Source: Castellaniella sp034674885 | Lineage (GTDB): Bacteria > Pseudomonadota > Gammaproteobacteria > Burkholderiales > Burkholderiaceae_B | Reading direction: 5' to 3' | Length of the DNA stretch: 64,000 bases | Assembly: GCF_034674885.1 (NCBI RefSeq) | Contig: NZ_JAUCDS010000012.1 | Location: 1 to 64,000, forward strand | Made by a program: the position numbers and the translations under genes | The notes under the pieces: generated by a model | What the model was told of the DNA's origin: nothing | The model's database searches: none | The model's input: only the letters and a program-made list of their open reading frames with translations | Shown: positions 7,622-16,629 of the stretch, in pieces | Layout: every line of letters begins with the position of its first letter | Numbering within the stretch: the first letter of the stretch is position 1

Positions 7622-8235
7622 GGTTGTTGGGCCTTTTTGGGTCCGGCATTGCGAGCCGCCTGATCTTCGCCGGAAATCTTGACGTCGCTGGCGGCCTTGA
7701 CCGTCAGCTGGCGGGTGCGGTTATCGTAGCGCATCCCCTGGCCGCGCATCGTGGAATGGCCATTGATGACCAGCGCCGGATGGTCGGTATAGACCAGGTC
7801 CTGGTCGGGCTCGATGGTCAGCTGGTCGCTGCGCACGTCCAGCAACTGGTGATTGGCGTCAGGCAGCCGTCTCAGGTGCGCGTCGCCATTCAGGACGATG
7901 CGTTCGCCGTGCTGGTCCAGGGTGCCCATTTTCGCCGTGCCGACGGTGATGGGGGAATTGGGCTGATGGCCGACTGCGCGGGGTGCCGTGATGTCGTAGC
8001 TGTCGGTGTCGGGAAAGTGTTCCATCGCGCTGCCTTCCAGCCGGTTGATGGCATTGCCCTGGGGGTCGGTGCGCACCATGACGAAGGCGTTGGCCCAGGA
8101 GTCGCGCTCGTGGGTCATGCGTCGGGGCGGATCGATCTGGATCGAATTCAGGGCGTAGTCGGATGCCCACCAGGTGCCCAGCACCAGCAGGCCCAGCAGC
8201 AGGATGGCAACCAGACTGGGTAGCCGCTCTTTCAT
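7618..8235 (-). CDS. lptC: LPS export protein LptC
   Basis: From ATG 8235 the protein is 205 aa with one N-terminal membrane anchor (LVAILLLGLLVLGTWWASDYAL). It then has the LptC periplasmic fold, with GSAMEHFPDTDSYDITAPRAV and GERIVLNGDAHLRR. LptC sits with LptBFG and passes LPS to LptA. The start overlaps the kdsC stop as ATGA and the stop overlaps the lptA start, placing it in a tightly coupled kdsD-kdsC-lptC-lptA-lptB operon. Confidence 0.92.
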   Translation of the reverse strand: MKERLPSLVAILLLGLLVLGTWWASDYALNSIQIDPPRRMTHERDSWANAFVMVRTDPQGNAINRLEGSAMEHFPDTDSYDITAPRAVGHQPNSPITVGTAKMGTLDQHGERIVLNGDAHLRRLPDANHQLLDVRSDQLTIEPDQDLVYTDHPALVINGHSTMRGQGMRYDNRTRQLTVKAASDVKISGEDQAARNAGPKKAQQP

Positions 8236-8834
8236 TGGATGGCGCCGCCCAGCGTGGACAGGGATGCGGTAAAGCAGGCGCCCAGGCGCCCCTGGGCCGC
8301 CAGGATCAGGTCGCAGCATTCGCGCACGGCGCCTCGGCCGCCGGACAGGCCGGTGACCCAGTGGGCCGTCTGGCCGACGTAGAAGGGCGCGTTGGGGACG
8401 CTGACTGCAAAGCCCACGCGCTGCAGCACGGGCAGGTCGATGATGTCGTCGCCCATGTAACCTACGGCGTCCAGCCCCAGCCCCGCGTCGCGGGCCAGGT
8501 CTTCGACCGTGGTGATCTTGTCGTGGATACCCTGCAGCGCGGGCGAGATGCCCAGTTCGGCGGCGCGGCGGGCGGTGATGGCGCTTTTGCGGCCGCTGAC
8601 CCAGGCGACACGGATGCCCTGTTCGCGCAGCAGGCGCAGCCCGTGGCCGTCCAGGGCGTTGAAGGGTTTCACGGCCTCGCCATGTTCGCCGTACCAGAGG
8701 CTGCCGTCCGTCAGGATGCCGTCCACGTCGAAGATCATCATGCGCACGGCGCTGGCGCGGCTGCGGATGTCGGTCGTCACGCGAGCCAGGATCTGGGCTT
8801 CGGTGGGATGGGAGAAACCGGGCAGTTCGTTCAT
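8232..8834 (-). CDS. kdsC: 3-deoxy-D-manno-octulosonate 8-phosphate phosphatase
   Basis: The 200-aa HAD-family enzyme has the nucleophile motif MIFDVDGILTDG (Asp36, Asp38) and WVSGRKSAITARRAAELGI. The acidic motif is YMGDDIIDLPVLQRVGFAVSVPNA. KdsC hydrolyses KDO-8-phosphate to KDO for lipid A-core synthesis. The first 20 residues precede the usual KdsC N-terminus. It touches kdsD upstream (TGATG junction) and overlaps lptC downstream. Confidence 0.95.
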   Translation of the reverse strand: MNELPGFSHPTEAQILARVTTDIRSRASAVRMMIFDVDGILTDGSLWYGEHGEAVKPFNALDGHGLRLLREQGIRVAWVSGRKSAITARRAAELGISPALQGIHDKITTVEDLARDAGLGLDAVGYMGDDIIDLPVLQRVGFAVSVPNAPFYVGQTAHWVTGLSGGRGAVRECCDLILAAQGRLGACFTASLSTLGGAIQ

Positions 8835-9820
8835 CAGATTACCTTTGCGGCCAGGAGGTCGTGCATGTGCAAGGCACCCAATAATAGCCCGTCGGCGTCC
8901 AGCACCAGCATCTGATTGAGCTTGTGGGCGTCCATGATGGTCGCGGCCTCGATGGCCGGGGCTTTGGCGGCGATGGTCCGGGGGTGGTGGGTCATGCCGG
9001 CCGACACGGGCAGCGCCCGGATGTCGCCATGCTGGGCGATCATGCGGCGCAGGTCGCCGTCCGTGAAGATGCCCACGGGGCGGTCCTGGTCCAGCACGAT
9101 GGTCATGCCCATGCCCTTGGAGGACATTTCCGTCAGGGCGTCGGGGATCAGGGTGTCCGGGGCCACGCGCGGCAGGGCGGCACCGCTGCGCATGACGTCG
9201 GCCACGGAGGTCAGCAGGCGGCGGCCCAGCGCCCCGCCCGGGTGGGAGCGGGCGAAATCATCGCGGTTGAAGCCCCTGGCCTCGAGGCAGGCGACGGCAA
9301 TGGCGTCGCCCAGCACCAGCGCGGCCGTGGTGCTGGCCGTCGGCGCCAGGTTCAGCGGGCAGGCTTCGTGATCGACCGCTGCATCCAGCGTCAGGTCGGC
9401 GCTGCGCGCCAGTTCGGAATCATCGTGTCCCGTCATGGCAATGATGCGCGTGCCCATGCGTTTGGCCACGGAGATGATGGTGATCAGTTCCTGTGCCGAT
9501 CCGGAATAGGAGATCGCCAGCAGGATGTCCTGGCCGGTCAGCATGCCCAGATCGCCGTGGATGGCCTCGGCGGCGTGCATGAAGAATGCCGGCGTGCCGG
9601 TCGAGGCCAGCGTGGCGGCGATCTTGCGGGCGACGTGGCCGGATTTGCCGATGCCCGTGACGACCACGCGCCCCGGGCAATCCAGGATCAGACGCACCGC
9701 CTGTTCGAATCGGCCGTCGAGGCGCCCCCGCAGTGCTTGCAGGGCCTGGATTTCGATATCGAAGGTGCGAGCCGCGCTTTGACGCAGGGCATCCGGGGTG
9801 ATCTGGGGTTGGGTGTGCAT
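8834..9820 (-). CDS. kdsD: Arabinose-5-phosphate isomerase
   Basis: The 328-aa protein combines an N-terminal SIS domain (VVVTGIGKSGHVARKIAATLASTGTPAFFMHAAEA and SYSGSAQELITI) with two C-terminal CBS domains from about residue 205. This is the KdsD/GutQ architecture. It interconverts ribulose-5-phosphate and arabinose-5-phosphate, the first committed step toward KDO, and so feeds kdsC next door. It is the first gene of the minus-strand LPS operon and is divergent from apt across a 98-bp gap. Confidence 0.95.
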   Translation of the reverse strand: MHTQPQITPDALRQSAARTFDIEIQALQALRGRLDGRFEQAVRLILDCPGRVVVTGIGKSGHVARKIAATLASTGTPAFFMHAAEAIHGDLGMLTGQDILLAISYSGSAQELITIISVAKRMGTRIIAMTGHDDSELARSADLTLDAAVDHEACPLNLAPTASTTAALVLGDAIAVACLEARGFNRDDFARSHPGGALGRRLLTSVADVMRSGAALPRVAPDTLIPDALTEMSSKGMGMTIVLDQDRPVGIFTDGDLRRMIAQHGDIRALPVSAGMTHHPRTIAAKAPAIEAATIMDAHKLNQMLVLDADGLLLGALHMHDLLAAKVI

Positions 9821-9918
9821 CCGTCGATTTTACTGTGAAAGGAGGACCTTTCCCGGCTACCTTTGCGGGTGGCGGCTTGTTAAACTGTCGCCGCCTCGCT
9901 TTCTATCAGGATGATGCC

Positions 9919-10476
9919 ATGCAAACCGATCCGGCCCAGTACATCCGCGACACGATTCGCACCGTGCCCGACTGGCCAAAACCGGGTGTCCAGTTTCGTG
10001 ACATCACGCCCGTGCTGCAGGATCCGCGCTCGTTCCGGGTGCTGATCGACCTGTTCGTCTATCGTTACATGCGTCAGCGCCTGGACCTGGTCGCGGGCGT
10101 CGATGCGCGCGGCTTCATCGTCGGGTCGGTGCTGGCCTATGAATTGAACCTGGGCTTCGTGCCCGTGCGAAAACAGGGCAAGCTGCCCTACCGCACGGTG
10201 GCGGAACAATATGCGCTGGAATACGGCAACGCCACGGTGGAAATGCACACGGATTCCGTGCGCCCCGGCCAGCGTGTCCTGCTGATCGACGACCTGATCG
10301 CTACCGGCGGTACCATGCTGGCCGCCTCGCGCCTGTTGCAGCGTCTGGGCGCCAACGTCGCGGAAGCCGCCGCCATCATCGATCTGCCCGACCTGGGCGG
10401 TTCCCAGGCCGTGCGCGATTCGGGCCTGCCTGTCTACACCGTCTGCGAATTCGAGACAGGATTGGCCCGGACATAG
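9919..10476 (+). CDS. apt: Adenine phosphoribosyltransferase
   Basis: From ATG 9919 the enzyme is 185 aa. It has the Apt N-terminal segment IRDTIRTVPDWPKPGVQFRDITPVL, the VAGVDARGFIVG loop, RKQGKLPYRT and the PRPP-binding motif VLLIDDLIATGGTMLA. It salvages adenine to AMP. An upstream in-frame GTG at 9835 would add 28 residues outside the family, so it is rejected. It is a single-gene unit closed by a hairpin that includes its stop codon. Confidence 0.96.
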   Translation: MQTDPAQYIRDTIRTVPDWPKPGVQFRDITPVLQDPRSFRVLIDLFVYRYMRQRLDLVAGVDARGFIVGSVLAYELNLGFVPVRKQGKLPYRTVAEQYALEYGNATVEMHTDSVRPGQRVLLIDDLIATGGTMLAASRLLQRLGANVAEAAAIIDLPDLGGSQAVRDSGLPVYTVCEFETGLART

Positions 10477-10502
10477 GATCGTCCCCTGCGGACGATCCTA
10501 TG
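10472..10502 (+). terminator. Hairpin overlapping the apt stop codon
   Basis: Two perfect 13-bp arms (10472-10484 and 10490-10502) enclose a 5-nt loop CCTGC, and the apt TAG codon lies inside the left arm. No T-run follows, so it may stabilise the 3' end or act with Rho. The adjacent 54-bp gap before the convergent gene resembles part of repeat copy A (GGCGAATCCGAGC is shared). Confidence 0.6.
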
Positions 10503-10556
10503 CCTGGCGAATCCGAGCGGCGTGCAAGCCGCGAGGTAGGGCCTGATCCTGAGCCT

Positions 10557-13500
10557 TCAGACCAGCACCCGCTCGATCCCGCCGGAATTGGCCGCCTTTA
10601 CATAGTCCGGCATCCAGCTTTCCCCCAGCAGGTGCTTGGCCATTTCCACCACGATGTAGTCAGCCGACAGCCCCGTGTCCTGCTCGTAGCGGGCCAGCCC
10701 CTGCAGGCAGGACGGACAGGACGTCACCATCTTGACTTCGCCCTGGAAGCCATCGGCGCGGATCTGGGCCGTGTTCTTCGCCAGTTCTTCCTGTTTGCGG
10801 AAACGGATCTGCGTCGAAATGTCGGGCCGTGACACTGCCAGCGTGCCCGATTCGCCGCAGCAGCGGTCGGTCTTGATCGCGTTGGATTCGCCCAGCAGGG
10901 ACTTCACCGTCTTCATCGGGTCCTGCTGCTTCATCGGCGTATGGCAGGGGTCGTGATAGATGTAGCGCACCCCCTGCACTCCGGCGATATCCACACCCTT
11001 TTCCAGCAGGTATTCGTGGATGTCGATCAGCCGGCAACCGGGGAAGATCTTGTCGAATTCATAGCTCTCCAGCTGGTCGTAGCAGGTGCCGCAGCTGACG
11101 ACCACCGTCTTGATGTCCAGGTAGTTCAGCGTCGTCGCCATGCGGTGGAACAGCACCCGGTTGTCCGTCACCATCTGTTCGGCCTTGTCGGCCAGACCGT
11201 TGCCGCGCTGCGGATAGCCGCAGCACAGGTAGCCCGGCGGCAGCACGGTTTGCACCCCGACGTGCCACAGCATGGCCTGGGTTGCCAGGCCGACCTGGGA
11301 GAACAGGCGTTCCGACCCGCAGCCCGGGAAATAGAACACGGCTTCTGTATCGGGGGCGGTGGTCGCCGGATTGCGAATGATGGGGACGATATTCGGATCT
11401 TCGATGTCCAGCAGCTTGCGGGCGGTTTGCTTGGGCAGGCCGCCGGGCATTTTCTTGTTGATGAAGTGGATCACCTGTTCCCGGATGGGGGCCTTGCCCA
11501 CCGTGGCAGGCGGGTGCGCTACTTGTTTCTTGGCGGCCGGGGCCAGCAGGTCGTGGGCCAGGCGCTGGGCCTTGTAGCCCATGCCGATCATGGCCGTGCG
11601 GGTGGCCTTGATCACGCGCGGGTCCTTGGCATTCAGGAAGAACATCGATGCCGCCGTGCCGGGATTGAAGGATTTCTTGCCCATGCTCCGCAACAGGGCC
11701 CGCATGTCCATGGACACGTTGCCGAAGTCGATATCCACCGGGCAGGGGTTGTAGCACTTGTGGCACAGCGTGCAGTGGTCGCCCACGTCCTCGAACTCTT
11801 CCCAGTGGCGGATGCTGACCCCGCGTCGGGTCTGTTCCTCGTACAGGAAGGCCTCGATCAGCAGGGACGTCGCCAGGATCTTGTTGCGCGGCGAATACAG
11901 CAGGTTGGCGCGCGGCACGTGCGTGGCGCACACGGGCTTGCACTTGCCGCAGCGCAGGCAGTCCTTGATGGCGTTTGAGATGGCGCCGATTTCGCTGCGC
12001 TGCATGATCAGCGATTCGTAGCCCAGCAGGTTGAAGCTGGGTGTCCAGGCGCGGGACAGGTCGGCGCCGGGCATCAGTTTGCCCGCGTTGAAGTGCCCGT
12101 GCGGGTCGATGCGCCGCTTGTAGTCCTGGAAGGGGGCCAGTTCGGCCTCGGTCAGAAACTCGAATTTCGTCAGGCCAATGCCGTGTTCGCCGGAAATCAC
12201 GCCGTCCAGGCTGCGGGCGATGTCCATGATGCGGGCCACGGTCTGGTTGGCCTCTCGCAGCATCTCGTAGTCGTCCGAGTTGACCGGGATGTTGGTGTGC
12301 ACGTTGCCATCGCCCGCGTGCATGTGCAGGGCCACGAAGACCCGGCTTTTCAGGACGCGGTCATGCGTGGCCTGCAGGCCTGCCAGCACGGCGGCGCATT
12401 CTGCCCCGGCGAAATGGCGTTCCATGGCGCCCCGGATATCGGTCTTCCAGGAAATCCGCAAGGTGTGGTCCTGGATGATGTCCACGACCTGGCTGTCGGG
12501 CTGAGCGGCCAGGCGGTCCCGCAGAGTGGGCAGCAGGGCTTCCAGGCCCAGAGAGGCCAGGGTGTCCAGGTGGTCGGCCAGCGGCGCGTTCAGGTGATTC
12601 AGCAGCCAGGTCCAGCGCTGCCGCACGGCGGCCAGCGTGTCCAGGGCGTCGTGGCGGCGGGTGGACAGGATGAATTCCCGGTTGTGCTCGGCATCGTCCG
12701 GGTCTTCGGCCTTGCCGACGGGCAGGTCTCCCTGCAGGTAGCTTTCCAGGGCGTCGATCAGGCGCAGTTTGTTGCGCGTGGACAGTTCGATGTTGATGCG
12801 TTCGATGGCATCCGTGTATTCGCCCATGCGCGGCAGCGGGATCACCACGTCTTCGTTGATCTTGAAGGCGTTGGTGTGGCGGGAGATCGCGGCGGTGCGG
12901 GCGCGGTCCAGCCAGAATTTCTTGCGGGCTTCCGGGCTGACGGCAATGAAGCCTTCGCCGTGGCGCGAATTGGCGATGCGCACGACCTCGCTGGCTGCCA
13001 GCGCCACGGCGTGTTCGTCGTCGCCGACGATGTCGCCGATCAGAACCATTTTTGGCAGGGTGCCGCGCTTGCTCTTGGTGGCGTAGCCCACGGCCCGCAG
13101 ATAGCGTTCGTCCAGATGTTCCAGACCGGCCAGGATGGCGCCGGCGGCCCGGCCGTCGGTGTCCAGGTAGTGTTTGACCTCGACGATGGAGGGCACGGCA
13201 TGGCGGGCCTGCCCGAAGAATTCCATGCAGACTGTGCGCGTGTGGGTGGGCATGCGGTGCAGGATCCAGCGCGCGGCCGTGATCAGCCCATCGCAGCCTT
13301 CCTTTTGTACGCCCGGCAGCCCGGCCAGGAATTTGTCGGTGACGTCCTTGCCCAGGCCGGCCTTGCGGAAACGGCGGCCTTCGATGGCCAGGAGTTCGGT
13401 TTTCAGCAGTTTTTTGCCGGGCGCCTGGCTGCCGTCGAACCATTTCAGTTCGAAGCGGGCGTGCTCGACGTCGTGGATCTTGCCCAGATTGTGGTCCAGG

Positions 13501-14489
13501 CGGGTGACTTCCAGCCAGTCGCCCTGGGGGTCGACCATGCGCCACCAGGCCAGGTTGTCCAGCGCCGTGCCCCACAGCACGGCTTTCTTGCCGCCCGCGT
13601 TCATGGACACGTTGCCGCCCACACAGGATGCGTCTGCGGATGTCGGGTCAACCGCGAAGACTCGTCCAGCGGCTTCGGCGGCTTCGGCCACGCGGCGCGT
13701 GACGACTCCGGCGCCTGTCAGGATGGTGTGCACGGGTCGATCCACGCCGGGCAGGGCGATGGCCTCGACGGCGCCGATGGCGTCCAGTTTTTCGGTGTTG
13801 ATCACCGCCGAGCGCCAGGTCAGAGGGATCGCGCCTCCCGTGTAGCCGGTGCCGCCGCCGCGCGGCACGATGGTCAGGCCCAGGCGGATGCAGGCCCGCA
13901 CCAGAGCGGCGATCTCGTCTTCGGTGTCGGGCATCAGCACGACAAAGGGGTATTCCACCCGCCAGTCGGTGGCGTCGGTGACGTGAGACACCCGCGACAG
14001 GCCGTCGAAGCGGATGTTGTCGCGCTTGGTCAGGCGAGACAGCTGCTTCAGGGCGTCGTGACGCAGCGTCTCGACTGCGACGAAGCCTTCCTCGAACGCA
14101 GCGACCGCGCTGCGGGCTGCCGCCAGCAGTTGCTGGACCTGGGCATCGCGCGTCCCGTGGTCGTCGTCGCGGCGGTGGTCGATTTCATTCAGGCGATGAT
14201 TCAGGGCCTCGACCAGCTGGTGGCGACGCTTTGGATTGTCCAGCAGGTCGTCCTGCAGATAGGGGTTGCGCTGCACGACCCAGATATCCCCCAGCACTTC
14301 GAACAGCATGCGCGCCGACCGGCCGGTGCGCCGCTGGCCGCGCAGTTCGGACAGCAGTTGCCAGGCGGATTCCCCCAGCAGCCGGCAGACGATTTCGCGG
14401 TCCGACCAGGAGGTGTAGTTGTAGGGAATTTCACGCAGACGGGGCGCCTGGGCGGTTTCGAGCAGTTCGGGATCGACGGGGGCGTTCAT
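10557..14489 (-). CDS. FAD-linked oxidoreductase fused to iron-sulfur and CCG domains (YdiJ/D-2-hydroxyacid dehydrogenase-like)
   Basis: This is a single intact 1310-aa frame. An N-terminal Burkholderiales-type extension is followed by an FAD-binding PCMH domain (RGGGTGYTGGA near 210) and an FAD-oxidase C-terminal domain (HMHAGDGNVHTNIPVN, GEHGIGLTKFEFL). Two 4Fe-4S motifs, CLRCGKCKPVC (near 843) and CTLCHKCYNPC (near 903), come next. Two CCG/GlpC-type domains end the protein: YFPGCGSERLF with LCCGYP, and HDPCHTP with RCCGESG. The layout matches large respiratory dehydrogenases that oxidise 2-hydroxy acids such as D-lactate or D-2-hydroxyglutarate and pass electrons to quinone. The substrate cannot be read from sequence. 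It is monocistronic and convergent with apt. Confidence 0.85.
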   Translation of the reverse strand: MNAPVDPELLETAQAPRLREIPYNYTSWSDREIVCRLLGESAWQLLSELRGQRRTGRSARMLFEVLGDIWVVQRNPYLQDDLLDNPKRRHQLVEALNHRLNEIDHRRDDDHGTRDAQVQQLLAAARSAVAAFEEGFVAVETLRHDALKQLSRLTKRDNIRFDGLSRVSHVTDATDWRVEYPFVVLMPDTEDEIAALVRACIRLGLTIVPRGGGTGYTGGAIPLTWRSAVINTEKLDAIGAVEAIALPGVDRPVHTILTGAGVVTRRVAEAAEAAGRVFAVDPTSADASCVGGNVSMNAGGKKAVLWGTALDNLAWWRMVDPQGDWLEVTRLDHNLGKIHDVEHARFELKWFDGSQAPGKKLLKTELLAIEGRRFRKAGLGKDVTDKFLAGLPGVQKEGCDGLITAARWILHRMPTHTRTVCMEFFGQARHAVPSIVEVKHYLDTDGRAAGAILAGLEHLDERYLRAVGYATKSKRGTLPKMVLIGDIVGDDEHAVALAASEVVRIANSRHGEGFIAVSPEARKKFWLDRARTAAISRHTNAFKINEDVVIPLPRMGEYTDAIERINIELSTRNKLRLIDALESYLQGDLPVGKAEDPDDAEHNREFILSTRRHDALDTLAAVRQRWTWLLNHLNAPLADHLDTLASLGLEALLPTLRDRLAAQPDSQVVDIIQDHTLRISWKTDIRGAMERHFAGAECAAVLAGLQATHDRVLKSRVFVALHMHAGDGNVHTNIPVNSDDYEMLREANQTVARIMDIARSLDGVISGEHGIGLTKFEFLTEAELAPFQDYKRRIDPHGHFNAGKLMPGADLSRAWTPSFNLLGYESLIMQRSEIGAISNAIKDCLRCGKCKPVCATHVPRANLLYSPRNKILATSLLIEAFLYEEQTRRGVSIRHWEEFEDVGDHCTLCHKCYNPCPVDIDFGNVSMDMRALLRSMGKKSFNPGTAASMFFLNAKDPRVIKATRTAMIGMGYKAQRLAHDLLAPAAKKQVAHPPATVGKAPIREQVIHFINKKMPGGLPKQTARKLLDIEDPNIVPIIRNPATTAPDTEAVFYFPGCGSERLFSQVGLATQAMLWHVGVQTVLPPGYLCCGYPQRGNGLADKAEQMVTDNRVLFHRMATTLNYLDIKTVVVSCGTCYDQLESYEFDKIFPGCRLIDIHEYLLEKGVDIAGVQGVRYIYHDPCHTPMKQQDPMKTVKSLLGESNAIKTDRCCGESGTLAVSRPDISTQIRFRKQEELAKNTAQIRADGFQGEVKMVTSCPSCLQGLARYEQDTGLSADYIVVEMAKHLLGESWMPDYVKAANSGGIERVLV

Positions 14490-14563
14490 GAGAGCATCGC
14501 GAAGATAGTGCCCCTATGTCCAGCGGGGGCAATTCCTTAGTGTAAGGGTAAAAGACTGCGGGA

Positions 14564-15157
14564 TCACAGCCAGGCGCGCACCCAGGGCCAGGCGTGCATC
14601 AGGGCAGCCGTCATCATGGTGTAGCGCAGGCATTTGCCGATGGCCATGTAGCACACGCTGGGCCAGAAGGGCAGTTTCAGCCAGCCGGCCACGGCGCACA
14701 GGGGGTCGCCGACGCCGGGCAGCCAGGACAGCAGCAGGGCGGGCGGGCCGAAGCGGCGAAACCAGGCGGTCGTCAATGCATGCCAGCGGCCGCCTGCGGG
14801 GGCCCGGCTGCTGAGCGATGGGAGCGGGTCCGCAGGTTGGGCGGTTGCTGCTGCCGTCGGGAAGGCGTCGGACCTGGCGGGGTCGGCGTGGCGCCAGCGC
14901 TGCCAGAGGTTCCCGGCGCCGGCGCCCATCGCGTAGGTGACGATGCCGCCCAGGGTATTGCCCAGGGTGGCGACCCCGACGGCCGGCCAGAACATGTGCG
15001 GCGCCATGTGCACGTAGCCGAAGACGGCGGGCTCGGACCCCAGGGGCAGCAGCGTGGCCGACACCAGGCTGATCAGGAAAATGGCCGGCAGCCCGATGCC
15101 GGGCAGGGCCAGGGCGGCCAGTAGCGCGTGGATCGAGGACTGCAGCCAGAGTTCCAT
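14564..15157 (-). CDS. YqaA/DedA-type inner-membrane protein
   Basis: The 197-aa hydrophobic protein shows the VTT-domain features FLISLVSATLLPLGSEPAVFGYV and GNTLGGIVTYAMGAG, then, after a polar Ala/Pro/Ser insert at about 92-124, LLSWLPGVGDPLCAVAGWLKLPFW. YqaA proteins are small relatives of DedA; the wider superfamily includes lipid scramblases and transporters, but the role of YqaA itself is undefined. The insert of about 30 residues between the two conserved halves is unusual. It lies 74 bp downstream of the 1310-aa oxidoreductase start, on the same strand. Confidence 0.8.
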   Translation of the reverse strand: MELWLQSSIHALLAALALPGIGLPAIFLISLVSATLLPLGSEPAVFGYVHMAPHMFWPAVGVATLGNTLGGIVTYAMGAGAGNLWQRWRHADPARSDAFPTAAATAQPADPLPSLSSRAPAGGRWHALTTAWFRRFGPPALLLSWLPGVGDPLCAVAGWLKLPFWPSVCYMAIGKCLRYTMMTAALMHAWPWVRAWL

Positions 15158-15209
15158 GATGCCGATGCCATCCGAAACCCCAGAGCATAGGCGAATTCAT
15201 GCTGCCGCG

Positions 15210-15221
15210 CTGGGGCGCCCC
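15210..15221. other. 12-bp palindrome in the dadA-yqaA gap
   Basis: TGGGGCGCCCCA is a perfect palindrome in the 120-bp gap downstream of dadA. Part of the gap (GCGCCCC, GCAAAGCGCCC) faintly resembles the dispersed repeat, but it is too degraded to call a copy. I see nothing else in this gap. Confidence 0.3.
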
Positions 15222-15277
15222 AACGCAAAGCGCCCTTGCTTGATGGATCGCGGTGTGTCGGGCGGCGCCAGGGATGC

Positions 15278-16528
15278 TCAGCAGTTCGGCTGGAAGGGGA
15301 CGGGATCGATGTCGGGTGTGGCTCCGGCCATCAGGCGGCCCAACAGGTGGCTGCTGCCGCAGGCCAGCGTGAAACCCAGGGCGCCGTGGCCGATATTCAG
15401 CCACAGATTGCCGGCTGCCCGGCTGCGCCCGATCAGCGGCCGGCCATGCGGGGTGGCGGGCCGGTAGCCGGCCCAGGCCCGCGCTTGCTTGATGTCTGCC
15501 CGAGGCAGCAGTTCGCTGGCTTGCTGCTTGACCAGGGCGATGCGGTCGGCCTCGATGCCGTGGTCCGCCACGCCGATGCCCACCATGGCGGCGATGCGCA
15601 GGGTGCCGCCCAGATTGGCGTACACCGTCTTGCGTTCGTAATCCGTCACGCTGATGGCGGGTGCCTGATCAGGCGTGCAGGGCAGGCTCAGGCTGTAGCC
15701 CTTCAGGGGATACAGAGGGGCGTGGGTACCCAGGGCCGCCAGCAGCGGGCGGCTGCCCATGCCGGCGGCCACCACGTACTGGTCGGCTTCGATGGATTCG
15801 CCGGTCGTGGTCAGGAGGCGGCGGATGCGACCGCCGCTGCGTTCCAGCTGCCCGATGGGTGTCTGCATGCGCAGCGTGACATGATCCATGGCCGCCATCT
15901 GCTGGAACAGACCCTGGGTAAAGCGGGCGCAATCGCCGGATTCCTCGCTGGGGGTATAGACGGCGCCCGCCAGCCGGGATCGGACGGGCGCCAGGGCCGG
16001 TTCCCGCTCGATGAGCTGATCGGCGTCCAGAATTTGCTGGTCTGACCCCATCTGCGCCTGCAAGGCGACCTGGGCGCGGGCCTTTTCCAGCAGGGCGGGG
16101 GTGCGATAGACGATCAGCTTGCCGTTGCGGGCGTGTGCGAAGTCGACGGGCGATTCGCGCTGGATATCGTGCAGCACCTGGCGGCTGAGATATGACAGCG
16201 ACAGCAGTTGCGCGGACGTGGCCGATGCCGTGCGTCCGTTGCAGGCCCGCAGGAACTGCAGGCACCAGCGCCACTGCAGTGGGTCGAGGCGCGGCCGAAA
16301 CCTGAGCGGCGAGGCCGGGTTGAACAACCAGACGGGCAGGTGCGGCAGCACGCCGGGCTCGGCCAAGGGAGCGACGTAGCTATAGCTGAGCTGCCCGCCG
16401 TTGGCGTGACTGGCGCCGCCAGCCGGTTCGGCGGCGGCATCGACCAGAGTCACCCGCCAGCCCTGCCGCGCCAACTGCCAGGCCGTCGTCACGCCAATGA
16501 CGCCGGCGCCGATCACACATGCATGCAT
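15278..16528 (-). CDS. dadA: D-amino acid dehydrogenase (DadA family)
   Basis: From ATG 16528 the flavoprotein is 416 aa, the normal DadA length; a start at 16576 would add 16 unconserved residues. It has the Rossmann motif VIGAGVIGVTTAW (residues 5-17), GGASHANGGQLSYSYVAPLAEPGV and the C-terminal WAGYRPATPHGRPLIG with GHGALGFTLACGS. All are DadA signatures. The enzyme oxidatively deaminates D-amino acids to 2-oxo acids and donates electrons to the respiratory chain. It lies 101 bp downstream of a LysR regulator on the same strand and beside an amino-acid importer and a D-amino-acid transaminase. Confidence 0.93.
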   Translation of the reverse strand: MHACVIGAGVIGVTTAWQLARQGWRVTLVDAAAEPAGGASHANGGQLSYSYVAPLAEPGVLPHLPVWLFNPASPLRFRPRLDPLQWRWCLQFLRACNGRTASATSAQLLSLSYLSRQVLHDIQRESPVDFAHARNGKLIVYRTPALLEKARAQVALQAQMGSDQQILDADQLIEREPALAPVRSRLAGAVYTPSEESGDCARFTQGLFQQMAAMDHVTLRMQTPIGQLERSGGRIRRLLTTTGESIEADQYVVAAGMGSRPLLAALGTHAPLYPLKGYSLSLPCTPDQAPAISVTDYERKTVYANLGGTLRIAAMVGIGVADHGIEADRIALVKQQASELLPRADIKQARAWAGYRPATPHGRPLIGRSRAAGNLWLNIGHGALGFTLACGSSHLLGRLMAGATPDIDPVPFQPNC

Positions 16529-16629
16529 TTTCCAGATCCATCCACAGGGAAAAGGAAATTGTCGACCGTGGAACATGAGTGTGACAAATACCGATCATGT
16601 CATCACCCATAACCAAAGGGCATGGGTGT

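Noticed and set aside
12093..14540. 815-codon plus-strand open frame opposite the large oxidoreductase
   Set aside because: It mirrors third-position GC bias of the 1310-aa gene and lacks a ribosome binding site or recognisable motifs.
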